Positions 27,107-36,511 of a stretch of DNA of 54,457 bases are shown here, piece by piece; within the stretch, counting starts at the first letter, position 1, and every line of letters begins with the position of its first letter. The translations under genes were made by a program, and so were the position numbers. This stretch comes from a virus. The stretch lies in IMG/VR virus record IMGVR_UViG_3300030294_000047, positions 1-54,457 of that record. The stretch is one strand, 5' to 3'. The notes beneath the pieces are model-generated. The model had not been told where the DNA came from. It saw nothing but the letters and a program-made list of their open reading frames with translations, and searched no databases.

Positions 27107-27757
27107 TTAGCCGTTGTTATTTACCATAGCCTCAAGATCGAATATGACTTGAGTGGTGTGGACATTCAAACTATCGTTGCTACTTATCAATTTCACATTG
27201 AAGATATTTCTGTCAGTCAAACTAAGGTTGGAGCTACTCGCGAGTGAAACTGTATAAAGCACGTAGGCATTGGAACTACTCCCCAACAACATCCAGTCAG
27301 GAGCACCATTTGTGATAGTGACGTTATTGTTTCCATTCAGAGAGTCTGAAACCATCTCAAACATGACTTCAAACTGACCATCTGTAGGAGCAGCTCCTTC
27401 AACCCATGTTCCTGAGTAAACATAACCACCATAGTTGTTTTGAATGTCCAATGCACCTTGTGTGATGTAGATTTTCCAGTTACCTGTATCTTCGATCATG
27501 AACGTCATGTGAACGTCCACAGTTGTTCCGCTAGCATACCCAGTACTGATTGTACCAATGTCGGACTTGATCACTGCTATGGGGGCTTTCCCATAGAAGT
27601 CACTAAGAGATATAGGTCCTGAGGGTATTCCAGCCAGATTCCTGACCGCAACATCATTTAAACTGATGGCGTCGGTGGAGCTCATTCCAAGAATCTTGCG
27701 AATATCGGACATTGATATTGCGCCTGATGATGGTAGCACTGGTTTTAGACCTGCCAT
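27107..27757 (-). CDS. Small fibre-associated protein with SLSDFYGK motif, 216 aa
   Basis: The first ~55 residues have two helix-like units (SGAISMSDIRKILG, SLNDVAVRNLAG) and then GPISLSDFYGKAP, a short N-terminal module common in phage tail and fibre proteins. The rest is a beta-sandwich-like domain rich in Asn, Ser, Thr and Tyr. It is paralogous to the next gene at 27790. GAGG lies upstream of the ATG. It probably sits in or on the tail fibre network with the large proteins on either side. Confidence 0.75.
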   Translation of the reverse strand: MAGLKPVLPSSGAISMSDIRKILGMSSTDAISLNDVAVRNLAGIPSGPISLSDFYGKAPIAVIKSDIGTISTGYASGTTVDVHMTFMIEDTGNWKIYITQGALDIQNNYGGYVYSGTWVEGAAPTDGQFEVMFEMVSDSLNGNNNVTITNGAPDWMLLGSSSNAYVLYTVSLASSSNLSLTDRNIFNVKLISSNDSLNVHTTQVIFDLEAMVNNNG

Positions 27758-27789
27758 TTCAATGCCTCACTTTGTTCTATCTTTTATTG

Positions 27790-28395
27790 CTATCCGACAT
27801 TTATCGGAGATGCTGTTGCTGTGAATTTCAGTGTTTGAGATATCAGCGGTGTAGTTGATCCGACAGCCCTGATTTCCACAAGGAAAGTAGCCGTACAGTC
27901 AACGGACTGTGTCGAAGTAGTGCTTGCCAAATGAGCGCGAACTTCGAATACGATACTGCCTGCATTGGACGTTATTGCTGTCCAGTTAGATGCACCATTA
28001 TAAATCGTTCTGGTGACACCTAGAGTGCTGCTCGAGATCACGGTATACCTGACCTCATATGCAGAGTCATTGACTGTGCCAGTGGCCCAGCTACCATCTA
28101 CTAAGGTATCGGAAGAGATGTGGTCATGCCCACTTACTTCTAAGTAAAACTGACAAGCGGCAGAACTTTGAAATATGTTGGTATAAGCTGTTTCTGATAA
28201 CCCGAGCGATGAATTGACTACGCCAGCGACTATTTTACTCTTACCGTAGAAATCGGATAATGAGATAGCACCACTGGTTTTGCCAGCCAAGGCCCTCACA
28301 TCAGCATCATTCAAACTGATACTGGTTCCGGCAACTTTGCCGAGTTCGGTTCTGATGTCCGTTAAAGAAATACGTCCTGATGCAGGTAGCGTCAT
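27790..28395 (-). CDS. Small fibre-associated protein, paralogue of the 27107 gene, 201 aa
   Basis: It has the same N-terminal module as its neighbour (SGRISLTDIRTELG, SLNDADVRALAGK, GAISLSDFYGKSK) followed by a diverged beta-rich domain. AGAGGA precedes the ATG. Tandem duplication inside the fibre array suggests either a hetero-oligomer or alternative decorations. No enzyme motif is seen. Confidence 0.75.
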   Translation of the reverse strand: MTLPASGRISLTDIRTELGKVAGTSISLNDADVRALAGKTSGAISLSDFYGKSKIVAGVVNSSLGLSETAYTNIFQSSAACQFYLEVSGHDHISSDTLVDGSWATGTVNDSAYEVRYTVISSSTLGVTRTIYNGASNWTAITSNAGSIVFEVRAHLASTTSTQSVDCTATFLVEIRAVGSTTPLISQTLKFTATASPINVG

Positions 28396-28414
28396 GGTTT
28401 TCCTCTGAAGAAAT

Positions 28415-28454
28415 AGATTAGACCTCTGAGCAAATGAGCTCAGAGGTCTAATCT
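28415..28454 (-). terminator. Terminator between the S74 fibre and the small fibre genes
   Basis: A 17-bp perfect stem (AGATTAGACCTCTGAGC with GCTCAGAGGTCTAATCT) has a six-base loop. On the minus strand it is followed by ATTTCTTC. It lies 13 bases after the stop of the 28467 gene. Confidence 0.8.
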
Positions 28455-28466
28455 CAACCTAAGTCA

Positions 28467-31400
28467 TCACCGTTTCTCAAGTGCCTCGATGCGGGCAATA
28501 AGCTGGTGAATAAGTTCATCCTGCTTAACAGCCAACTTGGCAAGCTTCACTGCCGAATACAAAGCAGCATTGCCATAGTTCACGCCCAGATACCCATTCT
28601 CATCCATCTGAACTGCTTCGGGCAACACATCCTGAAGCGACTGAGCACCCACACCCACATTGGTCTGTTTGATGTCTGTACGATCATAGACACCAGCCAG
28701 AACAGATGACAGCCGCCACACGTAGTCATCACCCTTATCACGCCAGTTGGTCTTCAAACGTTCATCCGAAGTCAGCGTGAGGTTGGTATTGGCAAACAGC
28801 GTGCCCGTAATAGTGACGTCACCATTCACTGTGGCGCCTGCAAGCAAAGACGCAACCAGTGTTTGAGTAACATCGGCTGCATTCATGGGCGCATATCCCA
28901 AGGCCGAAGCTACCATTGCTGCTGAGAGCCCACCGAGCGGAGTGAAACCAAGAGCGCTCGTTACCATGGAGCTATTGATTCCACTCAATGGAGTGTATCC
29001 TAGAGCCGAAGTGACCATGGAACTGGTGATGCCGGTCAGATAGGTGCTGTTGTCCAGTGTCCAGGAGTTTGTTCCGGTCTTCTTGAGCAAACCTACCGAA
29101 GAATCACTGAGTCCAGCAATAGCCGTCAAGTCAGCATCCGCCGTCTGGTAACTGGTCTGATCGAATGTAAACCCGCCACTGCCATTCGCGCGAATCAGAC
29201 CAGTAGTGCTCGCAGACATCCCCGCCAAAGCCGTCAGCAACGCAGACTTCACCTGATAGTTATTCAGTGCGGAGTTGATGTTGCCAATATTGGTTTCAGC
29301 GGCACCCATTCTGGTCGCAAGACCGCTAATGGCGGTAGTGTTACCCGAGACATTGCTGTTGGTGGTTCCAATAGCGCTGCTGTTCGAATCCACAGCTGAC
29401 TTCAAAGAGTTGATGGCATTAACCACCGTATCTTTCGAAGAGGTAGTGAGATTCCCCATTGTGCCCACTTCAGCATTGATGCCGGACACCGTAGACTGCA
29501 GCGTGCTCAAACCGGATTGCAGGTTTGAGATATTGGTCTCATCAGTGGCCTGCTTACCCTGAATACTGGAAATCGATGTAATGATTCCAGAGATCGAGGA
29601 AGTATGACCCGATACTGTCGATTGCAGTGAACTGATGGCTTGTTCATCAGAAGTGCGGCTCGCCTTCAAGCTGGACACATCAGTCTGGATTGCACTGATG
29701 ACAGAGTTGGTATTAGTACCGTTTGTACCCACACTCTGCGAGAGGCTGGTAATCTGCTGCTGAAGACTGGTATCTTCAGCCTGCATCTGGGTCAGGGTGG
29801 TGTTGATGCCGCTGACACCAGACTGAAGAGTGCTGATTGCTTGCTCGTCAGATGTCCTGGAAGTCTTGAGACTGCTGACGTCGGACTGAAGGGATGAGAT
29901 GGAGCTATCCGTCGCAGCCTTATTGTCACTGACCGTCTTCTGCACACCCGTCACAGTAGTCTGAAGGCTACTGATGGCGTCAGTATTCTTCGAGACATTC
30001 GTATTGGTGGTGCTCAGTCCAGATTGCAGGTTACTGATGTTGGTCTCGTCAGTCGTTCGCGAACTATCAAGGCTACCGAGCTTGCCCCAAACCGAAGTCA
30101 GGGTATTCTTGATGTTGGTGATGTCGCTTTGCGACTGTGCGATGTTCAGGTTGGCCGATTGCAGTTCCGACAGATACGCGAACTTGACTTCACTCGCATA
30201 GACAATACCAGCGGGCTCGTCGGTATAGTTGTTGTCAGTCGTAATCAGACCAAGTGCTTTCGACAAGGACGTATTAACAATCCTCGATCGATCCGTAGCA
30301 GTGCGCACATACAGCGACAGATACGTATCCACTCCGTTGACCTGAGACACGGCATAGCCGAACTCAACAGCACCGTTGTCACGAGTCAGGTTCAGAACAT
30401 TCAGGTCATACTTGGCAGAGCCACTGAGATTGTATCCCAGAGAGACCATGTATGTAGCTGGGTGGTGTGCGTGATCCGTTGCGACAGTAGTGATTACAGA
30501 AGCAGCAGAATCAGCAGCCGTATAGTTCGACATATCAATCATGCCGATGTACGACCACCTGCTCGCGTACCCACCAATTGCTGCGAGATCAGAGAACTCA
30601 GTCTGGCTCGCATTGAGATCTCCCACTTCCTGCGCTGTCATCTGAATACTGGCGAGTACTTCAGCCAGTGTCTTGCCACCGAGCTTGCTGGCATTGGCAA
30701 CAGTGCTTGCCAAAATGTCAGACAGACTCTTACCTTGAAGAGTCGTAGCGTTATTCGCCACAGATGTCGAGAGATTGGAGATCACCTGGTCATAGGTCAT
30801 GCCATTGAACTTCTCGGCATTTGCTGCAGTCCCGCCCAGAATGTACGTCATCAGCTCAGTCAGATGCATGCCGTCAATTGCATCGGATGTCGCTGCGGAA
30901 ACAGCCTTACCCGTCGCATCGAGTTTCTTGGCAAGCAGATCATTGATCTGACTGATGGTGTAGGTAGCGAGCTGGGCATTGCCGCTCTTGAGCAGCAGCG
31001 CCTCGTAGATGTTCACCAACTCAGCCACCACCTGAGACAACCCCACCATATCCACCAGATCCCACTGGTGATCAATCACCGGGAAAGTAGCAGGCAGCTC
31101 AGCCACGGCATCCCAGCTCGTGATGCGAGGGTTGGAAGTAGCAGTGGTGAGCAGGTAGTTGATGTCATTCGTGGATATGGTCCAAACGCCGCCAATCGTC
31201 TGGTAGGAATTGAAAGTAACCACGCCTTCAAGATCGGTATCGATGAAAGAAATCGAGCCGTAGATAGGCTTTGCGCAAGAACGAGTGGCTGCAAGGAATT
31301 CGTGTGTCAGAACGTAATCTTGCCCTTCAACGAGGGTTCTTGTCGTTCCGTCAGTCTTATTGGTAAAGGACAGGTTAAGACCTGCCCTGAAAAATGGAGC

Positions 31401-31526
31401 TTGTGCGGGAATGATGAACTGAAAGTCGCGATAGTTGACTTTCGTGAGGATTTGCTGCTCTCCGGTGATCTTGTTTGCGGTGCTAACACCGGTAGGATCA
31501 AACGGATACGCGTTGGTGGGAGTCAT
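28467..31526 (-). CDS. Trimeric tail fibre with C-terminal self-cleaving S74 chaperone, 1019 aa
   Basis: The N-terminal attachment segment resembles the two other large fibre proteins (YPFDPTGVSTANKITGE, QAPFFRAGL). A long coiled-coil region built from repeats such as TSDEQAISSLQSxVSG and TDETNISNLQSGLST follows. ALGYTP/ALGFTP repeats typical of fibre shafts come next. The last ~100 residues are a peptidase S74 intramolecular chaperone: SDERLKTNW with probable catalytic Ser920 and Lys925, then GVGAQSLQDVLPEAV and YLGVNYGNAALYSAV. This domain trimerises the fibre and then cuts itself off. AGGAT precedes the ATG. Confidence 0.88.
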   Translation of the reverse strand: MTPTNAYPFDPTGVSTANKITGEQQILTKVNYRDFQFIIPAQAPFFRAGLNLSFTNKTDGTTRTLVEGQDYVLTHEFLAATRSCAKPIYGSISFIDTDLEGVVTFNSYQTIGGVWTISTNDINYLLTTATSNPRITSWDAVAELPATFPVIDHQWDLVDMVGLSQVVAELVNIYEALLLKSGNAQLATYTISQINDLLAKKLDATGKAVSAATSDAIDGMHLTELMTYILGGTAANAEKFNGMTYDQVISNLSTSVANNATTLQGKSLSDILASTVANASKLGGKTLAEVLASIQMTAQEVGDLNASQTEFSDLAAIGGYASRWSYIGMIDMSNYTAADSAASVITTVATDHAHHPATYMVSLGYNLSGSAKYDLNVLNLTRDNGAVEFGYAVSQVNGVDTYLSLYVRTATDRSRIVNTSLSKALGLITTDNNYTDEPAGIVYASEVKFAYLSELQSANLNIAQSQSDITNIKNTLTSVWGKLGSLDSSRTTDETNISNLQSGLSTTNTNVSKNTDAISSLQTTVTGVQKTVSDNKAATDSSISSLQSDVSSLKTSRTSDEQAISTLQSGVSGINTTLTQMQAEDTSLQQQITSLSQSVGTNGTNTNSVISAIQTDVSSLKASRTSDEQAISSLQSTVSGHTSSISGIITSISSIQGKQATDETNISNLQSGLSTLQSTVSGINAEVGTMGNLTTSSKDTVVNAINSLKSAVDSNSSAIGTTNSNVSGNTTAISGLATRMGAAETNIGNINSALNNYQVKSALLTALAGMSASTTGLIRANGSGGFTFDQTSYQTADADLTAIAGLSDSSVGLLKKTGTNSWTLDNSTYLTGITSSMVTSALGYTPLSGINSSMVTSALGFTPLGGLSAAMVASALGYAPMNAADVTQTLVASLLAGATVNGDVTITGTLFANTNLTLTSDERLKTNWRDKGDDYVWRLSSVLAGVYDRTDIKQTNVGVGAQSLQDVLPEAVQMDENGYLGVNYGNAALYSAVKLAKLAVKQDELIHQLIARIEALEKR

Positions 31527-31615
31527 AGTTGCGATCCTAGGGTTGCAATTTATTACGATCTCGTCGAGATTCGATTCTTACTCAAACTATTTGCTATTAG
31601 CGTCCGAGGTATAAA

Positions 31616-32860
31616 ATGTACAAACTGGTTTCGGCAGTGGGCAAGTACGCCGACCAAAAGTCACGCTGGGAGAAGGTCGATGTCTCAGCAATGTCTCTTG
31701 CCACAATCTATCAAACATTCGACAAACTCTTTGCAATTGTCTATAACGATGTGCTCGAGCAGAACATCAATTTCGACTTCGATAGCATCAAGGCAACCTG
31801 CTATTACTCGACTCTGACACCTGATCAGTACTTCGCATCTATCGGTGCTAAGGCATTAGTTGGTACTGATCAATACCCGTCTTTGAAGTTTGGCTATGTG
31901 AAATACAACGATGTATTTCAAGCCGGCTTTGACGTAACGCCCATTTATCCTGATGCATCGGCTACGGCACAGCTACCTGGTTCGGAGAAGACAGCAATTG
32001 TCCTGACCAAGAGTGGAGTCGACTATGCCAGCATCTATAACAACTGTTTGTTCAGCGTGAATGGGTATTTGCATCTGTCTGACTATGATACTAACGGTGT
32101 CTATGTCATGGATGCCAATAAGACTCGCAGAACTTCGAGTATGAATGCCTTGGGTATCTACAGCTTCAAGGATGTGGGTACTATCAAGCAGATTCCCATT
32201 ACTGAGAATATGGTGCAAAAGCAAGATGCCAATGTACCCTACTCCACCAGAGCTTACATCGCTCTGAGTGAAGACATCGGTGACAGGACAGTGGCAGTCA
32301 GTATCGGTGGATATCTGCATCTGTGTGACAGCAATACCATCAGGCAGGTAAGCGAACGACTCATCTCTTTTGAATTCCTCAACATCCCTTTGTATGAGCG
32401 GATTCTGGAATCCATCGGTAAGCTTGATATCTTGAGTCTGGGTCTGACCGATTACACGTACAAGAATCCTGCACTGGTTGATCGTGCTGAAGTGCTATCC
32501 GACGATGTGCTCAAGAAGTACATGACACTCTCCCAAAGCTTTGTCATTCTCATCGACAATGCCGACATCTATACCGGGAAAGAGTTTGTGGAGATCACTC
32601 CATTCTCTGGCAACTACTTTACTGTAGGCAAGCCCAATAAGCCTTTGGTAGGGGATCGTGGCAAGATGCTGGAGTACTGGGCTCAGTATGAAGATGGGAT
32701 CTATTGCCTCTCCACCAGAAGCTGTGCGCGTAACAACTTCCTGTTCAGAACTGGCATGGCAAACTCCATGAAGGGTCTGAGCGATCAGCGTGTACCGACT
32801 GATGAGCAACAAAAGCCTGGCGCACACTTTCTTCTTATTGCAACCGATATTGCTGCATAA
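31616..32860 (+). CDS. Probable virion structural protein, 414 aa
   Basis: GAGG precedes the ATG; the gene is divergent from the fibre array across an 89-base gap. The protein is alpha/beta with many aromatic residues. An internal repeat is visible: SVNGYLHLSDYDTNGVYVMD and VSIGGYLHLCDSNTIRQVSE share a GYLHLxD unit. No enzyme motif or membrane segment is seen. Its neighbours are fibres and a spike candidate, so a baseplate role is likely but unproven. Confidence 0.7.
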   Translation: MYKLVSAVGKYADQKSRWEKVDVSAMSLATIYQTFDKLFAIVYNDVLEQNINFDFDSIKATCYYSTLTPDQYFASIGAKALVGTDQYPSLKFGYVKYNDVFQAGFDVTPIYPDASATAQLPGSEKTAIVLTKSGVDYASIYNNCLFSVNGYLHLSDYDTNGVYVMDANKTRRTSSMNALGIYSFKDVGTIKQIPITENMVQKQDANVPYSTRAYIALSEDIGDRTVAVSIGGYLHLCDSNTIRQVSERLISFEFLNIPLYERILESIGKLDILSLGLTDYTYKNPALVDRAEVLSDDVLKKYMTLSQSFVILIDNADIYTGKEFVEITPFSGNYFTVGKPNKPLVGDRGKMLEYWAQYEDGIYCLSTRSCARNNFLFRTGMANSMKGLSDQRVPTDEQQKPGAHFLLIATDIAA

Positions 32861-32871
32861 CGGCATAAAGC

Positions 32872-32907
32872 ACACTACTAAACGGGAGTGACCCCGTTTA
32901 GTAGTGT
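32872..32907. terminator. Bidirectional terminator between convergent genes
   Basis: A perfect 15-bp stem (ACACTACTAAACGGG with CCCGTTTAGTAGTGT) has a six-base loop. It is flanked by CGGCATAAAG and TTTACCGCATT. It lies between the structural gene (plus) and the SbcC-like gene (minus). Confidence 0.85.
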
Positions 32908-32923
32908 TTACCGCATTTGCTGC

Positions 32924-35425
32924 TCAGGTGAAGGAAACGTGTTCGTTATACTTCGGAGGTAAAACAATGTTGTCTTCTGTCAATGCACAAACTTCCACAT
33001 CTGACAAAGCACCATACTGCGAAAAATCATGACTCACCATAAACATCTGGCTAAAGGACATCTGAGTCATCATCATCTTGATCAGATCCACACTGGATCT
33101 GCGATGGGAGCTATCTAACGCTGAGGCAAATTCATCAAGGTAGAGCGGAACATCCGCCAAGCCAAGATATTGCAATGCAACAACCCTGAAAACGAGATTG
33201 ACGATCTCTTTCATTCCGCGACTACCGACAACTACGTCAGGAACGGGTCTATTGCTGGCTTCTGAAATAAGCGGAAACTTGTAATCAAGATCCACACTAC
33301 CTTCACTGTTCAATCCACATGGTACTACCTCAAGCGGATAACTCCATGTCTTTCCTATAAGATGGTTCATCTTTGCTACAAAAACTTTTATGAACCCCAA
33401 CATCCCTTCAGCGATCAAACCTTCTGTGGGAGAAAGAGCCGCCAGCACGGCTTTGAACTCTTCGACTTTGCTGGTGAGACCTTCAATCTGTCTCTGAAGA
33501 TCTCTGACAATACCAGCTTGCATTCTGATATCGTTGAGCTCTTTCTCTTTCATACCCAGAGTGATCTGGTGACGCTTAATACAGCCCTCAATGATCGTCT
33601 GACGTATCGAGTGGATAGTTTCATCCACATTCTTCTCACGTTCAGTACAGATCGCTACAGCTTCCTCCAAAGCCTTTTGAGTTCCATACCAACTTTCGAT
33701 ATAGAACTTGTAACGCTTGAGCTTATCCTGAACAGCAACCAAATCCTGAGTGAGGTTGGAGATGCGGTCTTCAAGTTCATCATGCTTCTTGATAACCTGC
33801 GTCGTGTTTTGCAGGTCGGAGTTAGCAATGATAGCCAGCTCAGCGCTGATTTTCTCAAGATGAATCTCATGCTCTCTTGCTTCACATTCGAGCCAGAGGT
33901 CATGCCTCAAATGCTGCAGTTCAGATCCGATAGATTGAGGATCGTTGCGATACACATTCTTGGCCGACAGATACTTCCAGAACGGCCCGAAGTTAGGCCA
34001 TGCCTGCATGTACCTATTGATCTCACTTTGAGCGAACAGGATGGCTGTAACGCGATTATGCTCAGTGCGGATAGAGTTGATCTCAGTTCCAATCTTCTCT
34101 TTTGCAGCAAGGATTGAAGAGAGCTTGATCTTGGCATCCTCGTATGTCTTGGCAGAATAGCCAGGAATCCATCTGTGTGCACATTTCGGGCATTCAGTCT
34201 CACCACCATCTTTTTGATGTTCCATATGCAGGATCTGATCTTTGACTTTTCGTTCATCGTCAAGGATCATCTTGCTCGTGAGGTCTCGAGCAGCCATCTT
34301 CTCGACAAGAGCACGCTCAACCTCGGATGTAGCTGTCCGGTCAGGGTCAGCAATCAATCGAGAAGAGTATTCCAAGAAGCCATCGTGCATCTGGTCAAAT
34401 GCATCCAGTCTTTGCTTGGCATCAGCAATACCGGAATCAAATGGGATACTGATTACCCGTGAGCTCAGAGTGGAAGCGATCAACTTCTTAAGTGCTTCAC
34501 TGCGGGTTTGCAAATCCCCCACATTTGTAGCCGATGCACTCATTGCCCTACGGTGTTCAGAACGCATCTCTTCAATACGCTCAACTGCTTCCTTGATCTT
34601 CGTCTTGAGAATAACCTGCGCTTCTTCAAGCCTGGCGTACATTTGCTCAGCTTCACCAATGTTAGTAAACAACCTGGTTTTAGCAAAGCTCGCAGCAGTG
34701 TCTGCAATGTATGCGATGATCTTTTCGATCTTCTCACTGAGAGTAGCTTCTGCACCAAGCAACTCATTGTAATCGCCGTGGTCGATACTCTTGTTCTCAT
34801 AGAGCAGTCGAAGCTCGTTGTTGATGCTGACGACTTCAGCTTCGAGCTTTTCGATATCCTCCGGCTTAGCAGTCTTGTTGGTTTCAGCCACCAGCCTGTT
34901 CTTTGCAATCTTCAATGCACCCAGTGTGTCCCTGTGAGAATCCTTAATGCGATTGTAAAGAGTGACTGCGTATGTGTAGTCAGCCACAGATAGCTTGGTA
35001 AACCACTCACGACGCTTACCCGTATCCATCTCCGTGAACGGATCAAGGCCTGATAGCAGTTTGTGGATCTCAGGCGTGATACCAAAGTGCTGCTTCACCA
35101 ACTCACGCTGAACCGTGACAGTGCCGCCTTCATTGAGGTTCTCTTCATCCTCAGTAATAAAGAAGTGCTTGATATCTTTACCAAACCTGCTCTCCAGTCG
35201 ATACGTCTTGCCGCGATGTTCAATCACAACAATTTTGTATCCGCCTTTCGAATAGTTTGACTGGTGAGCAGGAAGCGGTGAGAGCTCTTCCAGAAGAGAC
35301 GACTTACCAGAACCATTTTTACCCAGGATGAGTTGGTAGGGTTGACTGAAATCAATCTTGATCTTAGTCGAACCACTGATTGCCATTCTCTCGTATCCTG
35401 AGAGTTCGATACTCAATAATTTCAT
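32924..35425 (-). CDS. SbcC/Rad50-like SMC-type ATPase, 833 aa
   Basis: The ATP-binding half of an SbcCD-type nuclease that processes DNA ends and hairpins. Walker A is at 35-42 (GKNGSGKS), long coiled-coil arms follow, a zinc-hook CPKC is at residues 412-415, and the C-terminal Walker B has Asp764-Glu765 (LYLDEFASALD) followed by a VSHD switch-like segment. Size and order match SbcC, though the arms are shorter than in bacterial SbcC. ATG at 35425 (MKLLSIELSGYE) has GGGGAG upstream. The SbcD-like nuclease partner is not in this window. A role in replication-linked recombination or DNA maturation is likely. Confidence 0.88.
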   Translation of the reverse strand: MKLLSIELSGYERMAISGSTKIKIDFSQPYQLILGKNGSGKSSLLEELSPLPAHQSNYSKGGYKIVVIEHRGKTYRLESRFGKDIKHFFITEDEENLNEGGTVTVQRELVKQHFGITPEIHKLLSGLDPFTEMDTGKRREWFTKLSVADYTYAVTLYNRIKDSHRDTLGALKIAKNRLVAETNKTAKPEDIEKLEAEVVSINNELRLLYENKSIDHGDYNELLGAEATLSEKIEKIIAYIADTAASFAKTRLFTNIGEAEQMYARLEEAQVILKTKIKEAVERIEEMRSEHRRAMSASATNVGDLQTRSEALKKLIASTLSSRVISIPFDSGIADAKQRLDAFDQMHDGFLEYSSRLIADPDRTATSEVERALVEKMAARDLTSKMILDDERKVKDQILHMEHQKDGGETECPKCAHRWIPGYSAKTYEDAKIKLSSILAAKEKIGTEINSIRTEHNRVTAILFAQSEINRYMQAWPNFGPFWKYLSAKNVYRNDPQSIGSELQHLRHDLWLECEAREHEIHLEKISAELAIIANSDLQNTTQVIKKHDELEDRISNLTQDLVAVQDKLKRYKFYIESWYGTQKALEEAVAICTEREKNVDETIHSIRQTIIEGCIKRHQITLGMKEKELNDIRMQAGIVRDLQRQIEGLTSKVEEFKAVLAALSPTEGLIAEGMLGFIKVFVAKMNHLIGKTWSYPLEVVPCGLNSEGSVDLDYKFPLISEASNRPVPDVVVGSRGMKEIVNLVFRVVALQYLGLADVPLYLDEFASALDSSHRRSSVDLIKMMMTQMSFSQMFMVSHDFSQYGALSDVEVCALTEDNIVLPPKYNEHVSFT

Positions 35426-35479
35426 GATGCTCCCCAATACCTCTAATGTCCTATCATAAAGAATAGGTGGATATATAAA

Positions 35480-36463
35480 ATGCCTAAAATGAGTCAGTTG
35501 ACGCCGGTCTCCATCGGTATCGTGGCTGCCAACAAGCCTCTTGATTCCATGGAGATCGAGGTAACATTGACGGAACAGTTCCCCATGATGGATGGCGAAA
35601 TCACCGACAATGCAGAAACCAAGATCAATTCATCGCAGGATGCCGATGGCAAGGCCTATCAAACGAGCACCACGACGTCTTTGAGCGTCAAAGCTAAGTG
35701 GTTACCTATCGGCGACTCTCAACGTCTCACAGCCCCTGACGTACGCCGTGGTGAGAAAGTAGACGTCTATCAGTTTGCTGATACCGATAAGTACTACTGG
35801 ACTACCAGAGGAATAGGTTCTAAGCTTCGTAAGCTGGAGACAGTTATCTGGGGTTTCAGTGGTACTAAGGATGAGAGCGCTAATGTGGATGATGATAACT
35901 TCTACTACATAGAAGTGTCAACCCACAAAAAGCACATCCACATCCATACCACAGTAGCGAATGGTGAACCATTTGGCTACGATATCCAGCTCAATACGGA
36001 TCAAGGCTTTCTTCAGATCCAGGATGATATCGGTAACTTCATCAATATGAACTCTCAAACACACGAGTTCACATTGCAGAACATGGATGGATCGTTTGCC
36101 AATATCAAGGCTGAGAATGTTCATGTTCATGCTGTGCAAGATATGAAGTTCACAGCAGGAGGTAACATCAGTTTTGAAGCAGGTAGCAACTTTGATTCTA
36201 AGGCCGGTGGTTCTACCAGCATAGTCTCTGGTAGCAGCAATACCGTTACTGGAAGTAGTAACACCATCAATGGTCCTACAACCATTAATGGGACTGCTAC
36301 AGTTAGTGGAGCTGCTGCAATGATGGCTGGGCTGTCTGTGACAGGTATGTCCAACATGGGCGGTGGTGGTAAATTCACTGGTACTCTTACTGGTAATGGC
36401 AACATTATCACGACGGGTAACATTGTGGCTACTGGTACAGTCTCTGGTACGAATATCAACTAA
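35480..36463 (+). CDS. Central baseplate spike candidate (gp5/VgrG-like beta-helix), 327 aa
   Basis: The N-terminal ~150 residues are beta-rich, with PVSIGIVAANKPLDSMEIEV and a WLPIGDSQRLTAPDVRRGEKV segment like the OB-fold of gp5/gpV spikes. From ~200 the sequence has the gp5/VgrG-type repetitive beta-helix pattern (HVHAVQDMKFTAGGNISFEAG, then SGSSNTVTGSSNTINGPTTING). This would form a trimeric needle that pierces the outer membrane. No lysozyme domain is fused. ATG at 35480 has AGGTGG upstream; ATG at 35489 is an alternative. Confidence 0.75.
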   Translation: MPKMSQLTPVSIGIVAANKPLDSMEIEVTLTEQFPMMDGEITDNAETKINSSQDADGKAYQTSTTTSLSVKAKWLPIGDSQRLTAPDVRRGEKVDVYQFADTDKYYWTTRGIGSKLRKLETVIWGFSGTKDESANVDDDNFYYIEVSTHKKHIHIHTTVANGEPFGYDIQLNTDQGFLQIQDDIGNFINMNSQTHEFTLQNMDGSFANIKAENVHVHAVQDMKFTAGGNISFEAGSNFDSKAGGSTSIVSGSSNTVTGSSNTINGPTTINGTATVSGAAAMMAGLSVTGMSNMGGGGKFTGTLTGNGNIITTGNIVATGTVSGTNIN

Positions 36464-36470
36464 GCGACAT

Positions 36471-36507
36471 ATATCCCACACACTGGTTTGTCCAGTGTGT
36501 GGGATAT
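36471..36507. terminator. Bidirectional terminator between convergent genes
   Basis: A perfect 16-bp stem (ATATCCCACACACTGG with CCAGTGTGTGGGATAT) has a five-base loop. It is flanked by GACAT and GCCATT. It fills almost the whole gap between the spike gene (plus) and the 36512 gene (minus). Confidence 0.85.
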
Positions 36508-36511
36508 GCCA

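Noticed and set aside
30024-31817. A 597-residue plus-strand frame across the S74 fibre
   Set aside because: It is a shadow of the minus-strand fibre gene. The repeated coiled-coil DNA creates a stop-free antisense frame of Arg/Ser/Val-rich nonsense.
32924-35425. An SbcD-like nuclease partner next to the SbcC-like gene
   Set aside because: No calcineurin-like phosphoesterase motifs were found in the neighbouring genes, so the partner must lie elsewhere if present.
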